The notes beneath the pieces were generated by a model. It did not search any database. It worked only from the letters and a program-made list of their open reading frames with translations, and was not told where the DNA came from. Positions 32,897 through 44,213 of a stretch of 64,000 nt of DNA are shown here, one piece after another. A program made the position numbers and the translations under genes. The DNA comes from Alliaria petiolata (lineage: Eukaryota; Streptophyta; Magnoliopsida; Brassicales; Brassicaceae): contig JAHZTW010000001.1 in NCBI GenBank assembly GCA_020283515.1, positions 392,703,435 to 392,767,434 on the forward strand, given 5' to 3'. Numbering within the stretch: position 1 is the stretch's first letter; every line of letters starts with the position of its first letter.

Positions 32897-34656
32897 TGAC
32901 TATCATTGTATATATTTTTGTTTGAAATTTAGACTTTCTATTTTGAGTGTGTGTGAGCAGGAACAAGGGAAATGTCGAACCAAGAACCGAGCCTACAAGG
33001 CCTAAGCACAACAAACTGCAAGGTAACGAAAATCCAACCTTTGTACATAACATACATTTTTTTAATTTTTGCTTTGTGAAATTTTGTGTCCTCTTGAATT
33101 TGTTTGACACCGAGACGTTGTCATTCAAGTTTGGAGGAGAATGTGTGCTTTGACATATTTTTATTTGGATCTTATTTTGTTTTTACATCTTTGAGTCTTC
33201 ATGCATAACATAAAAAATTGCATAGAAAAATACAAAAAAAAAATAAAAAAATTCAGAAAAATTCTTAAAAATTTCAAAAAAAAATATTCATATAGCTTGC
33301 ATTTGCATTGTAAAAATTGTAGGATTGAGTCTAGAATTTTTATCATATAGGTTGCATCATTCATATGCATAGGGGGGCAATTATGAAAGTTTTTCCTTAA
33401 AAAGTGTTTTAAGCTCATGTGTTGGATCAAGGCCCTAGTTAGTAGTTCTTTGATGCTTTTCACAACTTCGAAATTAAGTTCTAACCATACTTGGACCATT
33501 TGATTCGATTTTCTTGGCTTAAAGTTGAAACAAGCATGAATTGAACCCTTTCCTAAAAATAGGAACCTTAACATGAAAATCTAATTATCATACTTGTGCA
33601 TTTTGGGAAAGAATACATGGATTACAAAAATATTTAGGCTTTCTTATTCACTTCACCACTCTCTTGTAAGCCTAAATAGAATACCATACCTTCACCCTTA
33701 CCTTATTTCAAGCCAAATTTCTTGTGTGATTGCAAATTGTGAGGCCTTATTTTCTGTTTGAACTTTGCATAAAGTGTTAGGTTTAGGGCGACATGCTTAG
33801 GCTCTCATAATGATGCTAGCTTTGCATATTGAAGCTTGTTTTAGGCTTGATTTGGGATTGGGAGTTCACGGTTTGAAAATGAGAAGGTGTTAAGAGAATG
33901 AATGAAAAAGAGATGTATAGTTCTAAGTGGTTGGTCTTGGATTATAGTATGAAAAAGCTCAAGTTAAAAGAAAAGAAAAAGAGTCCTAGAGGCCAAATGC
34001 ATAAAAGAAAATTTTTAGAAAAGGGCTATCTAAAGAAAGAAAAGAGTTATTATTTGTGTGACCAAACCGCTAGCTATAAGCAAGGTTGAAAAAGTTTCCC
34101 TAAAAGTGAATGAATTCATGGAGTTCTTGTGGGTTTATACTTGGCGTGTCTAGCCTTGTTGATTTGGGTAGTCTCTAGAGGGTCAGTGAGCTTGGAAAAT
34201 AAAAAATGAATGAGAGAGGGATTAGGATCATTGTTAGTATACTTGGGTAGAAGTGAGTCTAGTCATGTATGCATGCATTGCCTTTTACCTTTAGCATTAT
34301 GTATAAGTTCAAACCTTTTTGAGAGAAACCAATGCTTCAAGTACTCACTTGAATGAGATCATTTTTTTATCTCATAACCTTGTCCCTCACCAAATGTATT
34401 CGGTTTTAAAAGCACAAGTGTGCTTCACGGTTTGAACTCTAAATTAATGTTAAAGGTTATAATTCTTGGATTGCTTGGAATAAACAAGTCATGATTTGAA
34501 TTTCGTTATGTGATGATTATGGCTAAGTCCTTTTGAGTAAATGCTTGTGTACTGCATCCTAGAATTGAGAACTAAGACCTTTGAATTGATACATTTGAAA
34601 AACACTTTTGGATTTGAGCCCCCGTTTTTAATCATCTCTTCCTAGCTTGAATTTGA
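32897..34656 (+). other. 3' noncoding region of element B
   Basis: About 1.76 kb of AT-rich sequence aligning with A (217-5313, minus its insertions). It preserves the empty sites of the CACTA element and the solo LTR found in A. Short reading frames such as 33898-34089 are Lys-rich by composition and look non-coding. Confidence 0.75.
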
Positions 34657-34694
34657 TTTGCTTGAGGGTAAGCAAAAGACAAGTTTGGGGAAGT
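34657..34694 (+). promoter_or_regulatory. Hairpin and polypurine tract of element B
   Basis: TTTGCTTG-AGGG-TAAGCAAA (34657-34676) is the conserved stem with one G-U-type pair. It is followed by AAGTTTGGGGAAG directly before the LTR. Confidence 0.75.
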
Positions 34695-36965
34695 TGATAT
34701 ACTCATATTTTCTATATATTTATCATACATTTATAATAATTTTTCATCCATATTTCATTTATAACTAAGTATAATCATAGTATTTAATCATTTATAGGAT
34801 TTAGAACATTTGCATTAGCATTTGCATTTTCTTTTGTATATATGCATCATTTCAGGTTATTCTATAGATTTGACGACAATGTGGAAGCTGAAAACATAAG
34901 ATGATGAGCTAGGAACAAGTAGAGAAGAGTAAGAAGCAAACTGATGTCATCTGACTTGCTGTACTGAGATGTTGCAACCGATTCAAGTCCATGCCACCTA
35001 AAGCGACCTAAAGATCAGACCCTACAAAGACTTTCCATTCCGATTCAGCCTCCGCAATATTCATAAACCTCATAGAAAATTGAGTTACCTTTCGTTCAGA
35101 GGTTGTTTCACTCCATTATGGTTAGTGGTTCAGAAGATACGGCTATTTAAGTGACAACATGTCCGTCTGAAAGTTTTGCCACCAATTTCATTAACTGAAA
35201 GATCAGCTCGTATGAAGGGTTTTGATTGCAATTTTGCCTCGTCTTCATGAAAGTCTTAGGAAATTGTGTTAGCTTTCATTTGGCGGTGATTTCAAGTCAA
35301 ACGGTGCTGTAGTGCAAAAGATACAGATCAATCAATCCATGTACCCGAACCAAAAGATACCATTTGCAAGTTGCTCCAAAAAAGTGTGTATGCTTTAGTA
35401 AAAGTGGGATTAGATAGGTCCCTTGTTCCTTGCCTTGTCCCTTGCCCCTTGACCCCTCTTTTAAGGCCAAGATCCATGTTTAAAACTCTATATAAGGAGT
35501 GTGTGTGTGCTTGTAATAATTATTCAGTTTTTAATCAAGTCTTCTTAGTCTAAATAAATCAAGAAAAACTCTTATTCTGTCTTTAAAGTCTTCTTAGTGT
35601 TCTTGTAAGTTTTCTCTTGTTCTTGAGCATTCTTAAGTATTCTTAGTTTTTATAGTTAATTCTCGTTTTACTCTTTGTGAAAACTCTTTTATTTTTATTC
35701 TAATGTCAAATCTTTCTTCTTAATTCTCGTTTTACTCTTTGTGAAAACTCTTTTATTTTTATTCTAATGTCAAATCTTTCTTCTTAATTCCCATTTATTT
35801 TTTTTGTTAAAACTCTTGTATTTTGTATATGATTTAAGTATCTTTGTCCTTCTAATGTCAAATCTTTCTTCTTGTTAAAAACCGATTATGTTCATCAGCT
35901 CTAAACTTATGTTTAAGTGAGGCTTGAACATGATTTGTGAGTAAACCACCAAGGTTTGGGGTTGGGATGATTAAGGAGGTTGGAGATTAAAATCTTGGTT
36001 TTGTTTTTATCTTGATCTTCATTTAATTCTCTTCTTTGATTTGGGGGTTTTAAGGTCTAGAGATTCTCTATGGAGATCCCTTTAATCTAGGGATTTCCTT
36101 ATCCTAACAAGACTTAGGAAATCCCTTAAAACCAAATCCAAGAGACTAGCTCATCCTTTCCCATACACCATGGATGTTTAGGGAGCTAGTTAAGTTATTA
36201 TTTAAGATCCATGCTTAATGTTCTTCATCTTATCTTTCCACCACACATCATGGGTTAGGAGAAAATGGTGAAGAAAGGATTTATACCATACACCATGGGT
36301 AAATCTAGTTTGGTTTCTTAAGGCTTAGAGATAGCACTAAAAAGTGTAAAAATATGTTTTCAAAACCCAAGTTCGAATTTTCAACCTCCCTAAGAATGAA
36401 TCCCAACCTTTAATCTGTTTTTAATATTTGAAGACTAAAAATCATTTTCTCCCTGTTCAAAGCTAATTGTTTTCTCTAAAATTCTCTAGATTAGCTTAAT
36501 TATGCAATAGAGTTTTTATAAATTTGTAAAATCGTGTTTGTGATATTTTTAGTATTTTAGAAATTGTCTAGAGTTTTTTTTTCTGTCTGGTATTAATTTG
36601 GTAGCCCTTTGATTTTTAGAAGTAGTTTTTGAAAATCTTGTAACTTAGCTTATATTTGTCTAGTTAATCCGGTTTTAGATTTGGATTTTATAAAATTAGT
36701 AGATCGATTGTTTTATTGTTTAGGAGTCATCTAGTAGTTGTATAACCCTTTTGTGGGTATTTTAAAATAGTTTTCGTAATCGTTTTGTTGCTGCAAATAG
36801 TTTTTATAGAATTTCTCCCCAAATTATTCGGATTTCACTTAGCTTTACTTTGAGCTCTTGTATTCTTGGTACCTTTCACAACCTAATTTGGATTGATAAC
36901 CTGAAGTATTGCAATGACATTACTATTCTTTAGGCTTTGATAATCACTGAAAAAGCTGGTTATCA
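34695..36965 (+). repeat. 3' LTR of element B
   Basis: The 2271-bp LTR starts TGATATACTC and ends GGTTATCA. It lacks the MULE and shows the undisturbed insertion site near its start. A segment with GTGAAAACTCTTTTATT is duplicated at 35656-35782. Confidence 0.95.
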
Positions 36966-36970
36966 TTACC

Positions 36971-38930
36971 TTGGGGGTCTTTGCATTGAAGTTTAAGTTG
37001 GTGTTGATCTGGTTCATCCTTTGGGGATCTCACATCATATGTCTTGACTTCATATGTGTCCTCTTTGACTTCAGGGGGCTTAGAAATCGTGTCTCTTCTT
37101 CCTGTATCTTCAAGCAACTCGTTAGCTTCACTAAATACAAAGGGTTTTAGACACTTACTTTGTCCTGGAGCCATCACAGTATGAATAATGTTGTGCTTCT
37201 GGTTCAAAGCTTGAAATGGCGACTCCTTTTGATCCTCAGTATAAGTAGTCTTTTCCTCAGTCATCAAAATGCTAATGGCTCTTTCAGCTTCCCTTGGGAA
37301 AAGTTTGCACAGAACCATTCTCAAATCACATTTGCTTTGTTCTGAGAAAGTAATATGTTTTGTAGTTGCTTCTCCTAGGTCTTTATATTCCTCCTTTGCA
37401 CTTGTTCCTTTTCTAACACTCAAAGGTAAGATAAGGTAAGATCAAGTGCATTATACTTGGCATTGGAATTTCAATCACGGAATATTTAAAACTCTGAATC
37501 ACTATGAATTTTTGCCAATATTGAATCAAGTTTTGAGTTGCACTTACCTTGGTACCACGCAAGATATATGGTATTGACTCAACTTTGATAATCTTCCCTT
37601 TTAAAGCATGATCAGTGGATGAATGTGGTTCAATGGCAGGTTGCTCATACTCCTCATTTTAATATCTAAGTGAGTTGTGTATTTCTGGACGTTTCTTTCC
37701 TATACCTAGACCCTTTTCAACTTCTTTTGAACAAGACAAGTGTATAATCAAGTCATGAGAATTATTTGACACAAATTGGCTTATTTGATCACTTACCTTG
37801 TAGTGATCTGTTTTAGGGGCTTTTGTCACTATGGTACTTGTTGTTTTGTCCATGCACACTTTTTCTTTTGGTGGAGTTTCCCTCTGACTTGTGTTTCCAT
37901 CCGGCTTGTCTAAACCTGTTTCAGCTTTCTTTGACAGAGACAAGTGTATTATACTAGTACTAAGGACGTGAATATCAGAATTAATAGTACTATTACTCTC
38001 CTTAACACTATTCTCTTTCAGTTCTAAAGATGTGGGGTTTGTTACTCTCTTAGTTGGACATTCTTTTGCATAGTGCCCACTGTTTTGACACTTATAACAT
38101 ATTAATTTGAGTAACTTCGAAGTGTCAGAAGACTTAGCTTGTGTGTGCTTTCCTTGGGGTTCAAGTGGGGCTGAGCTCGGCTCTGGTTTAGTCTTCTTTT
38201 CTTGATCAGTTTCGACACTCTTGGACAAGGGCAAGTGCATCATAACAGTCATGGGATCATCATAAACATATTGAGACAGTTTAGCTTGTACCTTTTCATG
38301 GTCAGATGCTGAAACAATATCTTGTTTATGGTCTACTTGTAAAGCGCAACAATCAGTTTGATCTGATCCTTCTTTGGTACCTAGTTCTTTCTCAACTCTA
38401 GTGGACATATTCAAGTGTATTGCATTTTCACAGAGTTGATCAAGATTTTGAAAACTAGCTGAGATACTTACCTCTGTTTGATCCCATTCTGGTTTAGTCA
38501 TCACTGAATTTGATGTTTCCTTTGGATCCAAGATTATAACCGGTCTCTTTGCTTGAACTGCTCGCCTCTTTTCACAACTTGAGTTTGTTGATGATGTAGC
38601 TTTCGTACTTAGAAATTTCGTGGCAGTGTAGCATTTCTCCTTGTGCCTATAAGAAGTTAGTCCTTGTAATTGTTTAGAAACAGGCAGTTTACCTTGGACT
38701 TTGGCATTGGCTTGTGGAGCACGGTTGGGTTCTATGTGGTGGAAAAAACTTCTGGGATAAATTTCCTTGATCCTTGGTACTAATTTCTTTGGTACATACT
38801 TATCCCTCAGTAGTTCCTTAAGATCTCCCCAGGTTTTGATAGTTGGCTCCTTGTAGTACCAGCGATCATCTTCTTCTTGCAACCACCATTTATAAGCATC
38901 TCCAGCGAGTTGGCCAATTGCATAAGATAG
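36971..38930 (-). pseudogene. Central gag of element C with repeated modules and a zinc knuckle
   Basis: The main open frame 37659-38882 begins with a Gag segment (W-Y-Y-K-E-P-T-I-K-T-W-G-D-L, Y-V-P-K-K-L-V-P-R-I-K-E), then a long Lys/Ser/Glu-rich tail. It has one CCHC knuckle (C-Y-K-C...G-H-Y-A-K-E-C) and at least four degenerate modules around I-H-L-S-x-S-K-x-x-E. A second frame at 36944-37423 continues the tail. Further N-terminal coding runs into the assembly gap. The zinc knuckle suggests RNA binding; the modules are of unknown role. Confidence 0.75.
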
Positions 38931-39075
38931 NNNNNNNNNNNNNNNNNNNNNNNNNNNNNNNNNNNNNNNNNNNNNNNNNNNNNNNNNNNNNNNNNNNNNN
39001 NNNNNNNNNNNNNNNNNNNNNNNNNNNNNNNNNNNNNNNNNNNNNNNNNNNNNNNNNNNNNNNNNNNNNNNNNNN
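38931..39075. other. Assembly gap (145 N)
   Basis: It lies between the C gag and the 5' LTR of D, so the start of that LTR and the left insertion junction are not visible. Confidence 0.99.
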
Positions 39076-39696
39076 AAAGGTGATTGATGAATTGTTAGGT
39101 CGAATTAAATTGTTAGGATAAAATCATTAGAGTTCTTCATCTGGATTTGTGTTTAATGCTTATTCTAGCTTCATGACCTAGAATCTGATCTTAGTTTAAT
39201 TAATAGATGCGAGAGTATTATTGATTGCATGAACTAGTGTTAGATGAGCAAAATACCTATTCGCAAAGAGATTTGGTTTAGGGATTTTGTGAACAATCGA
39301 ACCTGAACTTTAATGCTTGTTTGAATTGATAGGATTTGCAAAGAGATTTGGAATTCTAGGGTTTAGACATAGATAATCTTCGCAGCGAGAGTTGGTTGAT
39401 TTTATAATTGTGTTTCGTGTTCAAGAACATTTCTTCATAATTCCTAACATTCTGTCTAGGCCTGAAAATTAGATCACCTGAAAATTTCCCTGAACCTAGC
39501 GTTTTGTCTCCTGAATTTACAAAGTCTTTCAAATTGCTTTCTGTCATTTAATTTAATCTTTTTACCTAGCATAATCTGAATTTAGAAACCTTAGAGTAGC
39601 ATCTACTTCCCTTGGGATTTCGATACCCCTTATACTACGATTGCATTTGCTGTGCACTTGCAGTAGTTTTATTAGGGTAAAACCTCAGCCCTATCA
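39076..39696 (+). repeat. 5' LTR of element D (3' portion)
   Basis: It matches 44567-45198 in the 3' LTR and ends CAGCCCTATCA. The upstream part is in the gap. Confidence 0.9.
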
Positions 39697-39702
39697 AGTT
39701 TT

Positions 39703-39720
39703 TGGCGCCGTTGTCGGGGA
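39703..39720 (+). promoter_or_regulatory. Primer binding site of element D
   Basis: TGGCGCCGTTGTCGGGGA follows the LTR by six bases and is the long form of the Athila-type tRNA primer site. Confidence 0.85.
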
Positions 39721-39817
39721 AGTAATAGCTGCCTACGGAATCTAGTATTAGGATTTTGACTAGTTTTTCTTTTTATTTTTGTTACTAATTTAGTTTCCAA
39801 TCTTTTGTTTCAGGTGC

Positions 39818-41353
39818 ATGCCCAGTACCAGAAGCAACAAGGAAGAGGAACTAATCGCACTGAACCAGGAACTATGCCGTCTCGAACGTACAAACCGCAA
39901 ATCTGCTCGAGCGTCGATCGACACAGAGAGCATCGATCGACACCCTACCTTAGTGTCGACCGACACCGCTTGTATCGATCGACACCAGACGCAGACCGAG
40001 ATGACAGAACCTGTGATCATGATACGCAACGAGGCATGCGACTTTGTTGACCTACAAGGCAATAGAAGGAATGCCCAAGGCCAGAGAATTGATGAGGCTG
40101 GCGCCGTCATCATCGATCCAGCAATACAACCTGCAGAAGTTGGACGTGTAAGAACACTTCGCGAGTACAACCACCCAGACCAGTTCTATGCTAATAGAGC
40201 TGCGATCCGTCCTCCTGCATTTCAGAGGAATGAATTCGAGCTCAAGCCTGCTTACTTCACGCTGGTGGGTCAGCATCCTTTCCATCGACTTCCTAATGAG
40301 CATCCAATGGACCACATTGAGAGATTTGAGGACCTCGCATCAAGCATCAAGGCTAATGGAGTGTCCTATGATTATCTTTTCTGCAAGCTGTTCCCTCACT
40401 CGCTTGCTGGAGATGCATCATATTGGCTGAAGCAGCTTGATCCAGGATCCTTAACTACTTGTGAAGAAACAAAGAATGCATTCTTATGCAATTTCTTTGA
40501 TGATGCAAGAAGTGAAGAGCTGAGGATGAAGATCACTGCATTTTCTGAAGGACCCACTGAAGCATTCAAAGCTTCTTGGGTAAGATTCAGATCGTACCAG
40601 AGGGACTGCCCACATCATGGTTTCAGCGAGCCGCAGCTTATCAGTATCTTTTACCGAGGGATCGATTGGAGATATCATATGGCTTTAGACGCTGCAAGCA
40701 ATGACAACTTCAACACCAGATACCCAGCTGACGCGGTGGTGCTTTTAGAGAATTTGGCCTCTTGTAACAGCACCAAAAATGCAAACTTTGAGAGAAGACA
40801 AAACGCTGGAGTAACTGGAGGAAGCCAAATAGCTGAGGTGAACAGGAAGCTGGATCTTTTGGTGGGGAAGAAGCAAGTTCACTTTGCTAATGAGGTGGAG
40901 ACCTTTGAGCCAGAGCAAGAAGAAGTCAATTACATCAATGGTGATGGATTTCAAGGTCAAAGGTTTGGCAATCAGCAGGGCTATGGTTCTTCTTAACAGA
41001 AGCCTTTTCAGAACAACAACTTCCATAGAAGCTATGGAAATTCATCTTACCAGAAGCCTCTTGCACAAGGCAATAAGATGGAGTCTATGATAGAACATCT
41101 TTTAGAAGGGCAACAAAAGATGACAGTGAGCTTTAATGGGAAGATTGACACATTATATCAAGATGTGACTGGAAAGATGGACGCCATGTACCAAGACTTG
41201 AATGGGAAATTCGAATCTCTGAACAACCATGTCAAGAAATTGGATACTCAAGTTGCTCAAACTGCAGAAGCTGTTCATAGGCAAGAAGGTTTCCTTCCAG
41301 GGAAAACTGATACTAATCCGAGACACCACGTGAATGCCAACGATCCAGAGTGA
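39818..41353 (+). pseudogene. gag of element D
   Basis: The ATG at 39818 follows a T-rich stretch ending TTTCAG. The first part, 39818-40996, contains Ser-Ile-Asp-Thr and Asp-Arg-His repeats encoded by four TCGATCGA palindromes, then the capsid-like core (H-P-M-D-H-I-E-R-F-E-D-L, S-Y-W-L-K-Q-L). A TAA at 40994-40996 interrupts it; the same frame continues to 41353 with a coiled-coil-like segment (Y-Q-D-V-T-G-K-M-D-A-M-Y-Q-D-L). A one-base change near 41333 shifts into the next frame. An alternative leader intron 39722-39813 is possible. Confidence 0.85.
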
Positions 41354-43103
41354 AAGAAGCTTTCAAACAGAGTTGAAAAGGGGTCTAAATGCTAAAGAAT
41401 TCGAGGAGCTTGAATATGTGGAGGATGCTGCGGAGCCAGTGTCGATCGACACTACTATGTGTCGATCGACACCCAAGGAGAAACCAGACGAAACGAGCAA
41501 ACTCGACACGGAGGACTCGACACCAAAGGCGAATGTCGATCGACATCAGGAGGGTGTCGATCGACGCTCTACACGGACTTCACCAGAACAGCTCACAACA
41601 ACAAAAGTTGCAGAAGAAAGGGTGTACAAACCAAAAATACCCTATCCCTTGCCTCCTAGAAGATCTAAACAGGAGAGAGAGGAAGCTAGATGCAAGGAGA
41701 TGATGAGTAAGATGATGGTTGAGCTACCTTTAGTTGATGCAGTCCAACTTTCACCTGCATTAAGAAGATATGTCAAGAGAATGGTTGTCAATGGTGTGAG
41801 TCCTGAGGAAGGAGCATTGCTTACCAGAGATATGAATGCAATTCTCTTGAACATAGTTCCAAGGAAGAAGAAGAAGGTGTAAGTTTCTGAACAAGTTAGT
41901 GCTGTGATTCAGAGGAGGATTCCAGAGAAGTTACCTGATCCAGGAAACTTTTTGCTAGATTGCTCAATCTCAACAGGAAGGTTTCCTCGTTCTCTTTGTG
42001 ATCTAGGCTCAAGTATCAACTTGATACCATACTCAATTGCTGTTCGACTTGGAATGACTGATTTCAAGCCAACCAGAGTCTCCCTTGTCCTAACTGATCG
42101 ATCTAAGAGATTTCCAGAAGGTGTTCTAGAGGATGTTCCCTTGAAGATTGAAGGCTGCATTATTCCCACAGACTTTGTGGTTTTGAAGTATGATGAAGAA
42201 CCTGCAGACCCTCTTATTCTGGGAAGATCATTACTGGCTTCAGCTGGTGCCATCATTGATGTGAGAAAAGGGAAAATAGAGCTTGATTTGGGTGATGTTG
42301 TCATGAATTTTGACATGGACAAGTTAAGGGGACCTTCCACCATCGATGGTCAATCTTTTTCAGTAGAGATTTCCATGGATAAAGATCCAGTACTGGAATG
42401 TTCGAATGACACTTCTGCTGGGAATGTCAAGGAGCTGGATTCTAAAGAGCAAGGGAAAAAGGTGGTTGTTCAAGAGGCATTAGCTGAAAATTCTGAGAAA
42501 GATGTGGAGATTGAAGACTGGGGTGGAAATGATCATCTCTTCAAGACTATGAGCAGAGAAGATGTTCTAATCAATGCTAAGTTGATGGAGGACGACGTTT
42601 TTGTCATGGAAGCAAGGATTGCGGAGCTGAATTGCAGAAAAAGTGCAGAAATTCGAGCTGAGGATGTGGTGTCGATCGACACCACCTGTGTCGATCGACA
42701 CCCTTCACGGATCACACCAGAAGTCGCTTCCAATGCTTCTAGTTCATCATCTTTGGTCAAACAAACGACTCCACATTCTACATCCCAGAAACCTCGAAGG
42801 AAGCAAAGGTACGCATTCCTTAGTATCAATTCCAAACCTCCTGATCTTGTCAATAAGAACATTAAAAGTTCAAAAACTGCTTCACACTTATGCAAGCCAC
42901 GAGATTCTTGTAGAGGGCTTGGTATTTCTTTTGATGATGCTGCAGGAAAACGAAGTGTCCCACCCGAACTAAAAGCCCACCCTGCTGTTGTTCCTCACTT
43001 CCTTGACCATTTTCATGCACTTAATGCCTATACACCACCATGGATGAGAAGACATTCGTCTGGGAAGCATTCGATGCCACCCTCTGATCCACCAGACGTC
43101 TGA
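41334..43103 (+). pseudogene. Protease of element D fused to an unidentified C-terminal region
   Basis: The frame has one internal stop (41880-41882). Before it are K-I-P-Y-P-L-P-P-R and a helical Gag-protease linker. After it is the aspartic protease (C-D-L-G-S-S-I-N-L-I-P, L-I-L-G-R-S-L-L). Instead of reverse transcriptase, about 230 codons follow that I do not recognise: acidic, then Ser-rich with two more palindromes, and ending with a His/Pro-rich stretch (W-M-R-R-H-S-S-G-K-H). The stop is TGA at 43101-43103. The C-terminal region has no assigned function. Confidence 0.8.
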
Positions 43104-43112
43104 ACCCCGGCA

Positions 43113-43161
43113 CAGTCAAGCTAATGACTGAAAACGAGCGCTGAGTGGGAGGAAACCCACT
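43113..43161 (+). promoter_or_regulatory. Two consecutive hairpins after the last stop of element D
   Basis: CAGTCA/TGACTG (43113-43130, loop AGCTAA) is followed by AGTGGG/CCCACT (43144-43161, loop AGGAAA). Both stems are perfect six-base stems whose sequence differs from those in A. Confidence 0.65.
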
Positions 43162-44213
43162 GTTAGGTACGGTTTTTATTTACATTTAGTTTTGATTTTA
43201 CTAAAGTTCTAGTTTCAGTCAGTTGAAAAAGGCAACATTGGACTCGATTCAGATCAGTGTCGATCGACACCACTTAGTGTCGATCGACACCACGCACAGA
43301 CGAAGGTAAATCTTCCAACTGATCTTTTATGTTGTTTCTAATCTTTCCTTTAGCCAACTTCGGGCTTGATAACACTGGGGACAGTGTTGTTTAAGTCTGG
43401 GGGAGGTGATTACTGACTTTTGTGTTTTGTTTTGAGAGTCTATCTTGAGTCAAAAAGTTTTCAAAAATTTGTTTTATTGAGTCAAAATCAGTTGGAACTT
43501 TCAGTTTTTCTAGGAACTAACCACATGAAGTTGACACTTGAAGAACCATTGCTATTAGAGTTGATTACAGGTCTTACTAAGTAGAAAGCTGCAAGTGGAA
43601 TCAGTCTAACAGGGCAAGTTCAGATCCCCTTATAAGAACTAGGTATGCGCAGAACTTGATTCCTCTTTCAGTCTGAACAGATAGACCATTGCAGTCTCTC
43701 ATTGATCTTCCCTTGAGAAAAGAAAGAAAAAGAGTTTAAGTCTGGGAATAGTGCCTTTGTCATGAGCCTGTCTCCTCACAAGGAACAATATTAGTGATGC
43801 TCTTGAAAACGTCTCCTCACAAGGAACACAAGTAGAGAGTAGCACTATTTCCAAAGATTTCATAAGAAAAAGAAGAGTCAATGAAAAGATCTTAGAACAC
43901 CCTGAAAATGGGCAGAAATTGACTAAGGGAAGAGAAAATAGGGGAGTTGTATGAGAATGTCTTGTTCAGGCACTAAGGAAGGGCAAAGAATCTATAAAGT
44001 TCTGTGGCAATACCACTGTTAGAGTTCGGAATTTTACCAAGGAAAGGATTTGGATTCAAACTGGGAGATTGCTAAGATTGTGGTAAGTACACTGAACTTT
44101 CCTAAGGTTGTCTCTATGGTATGTGGATTCAAGAGTGTTAACGAGTTGCGGCATTCTGAAGGTTAGCTGGATATTTCGGTTTTCAAACTTCAACTCTATA
44201 TTTAGTTTATGTT
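43162..44213 (+). other. 3' noncoding region of element D
   Basis: It aligns with E (58825-60072, minus strand). It holds a TCGATCGA pair (43259-43288) and a direct repeat GTCTCCTCACAAGGAACA (43770-43787, 43811-43828) that E also has. The polypurine tract that should end this region is deleted. Confidence 0.75.

Larger units (their letters stand above)
14539..36965 (+). mobile_element. Element B: full-length Athila-type retrotransposon with two later insertions
   Basis: Both LTRs, primer site, gag, protease, reverse transcriptase, RNase H, integrase, hairpins and polypurine tract are present in order. It is flanked by TTACC on both sides (14534-14538, 36966-36970), a 5-bp target duplication within element C gag. 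A Mutator-like element sits in its 5' LTR and a Tekay element in its pol. Several stops and frameshifts make it inactive, but it is the most complete Athila-type copy here and the best reference for A and G. Confidence 0.95.
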
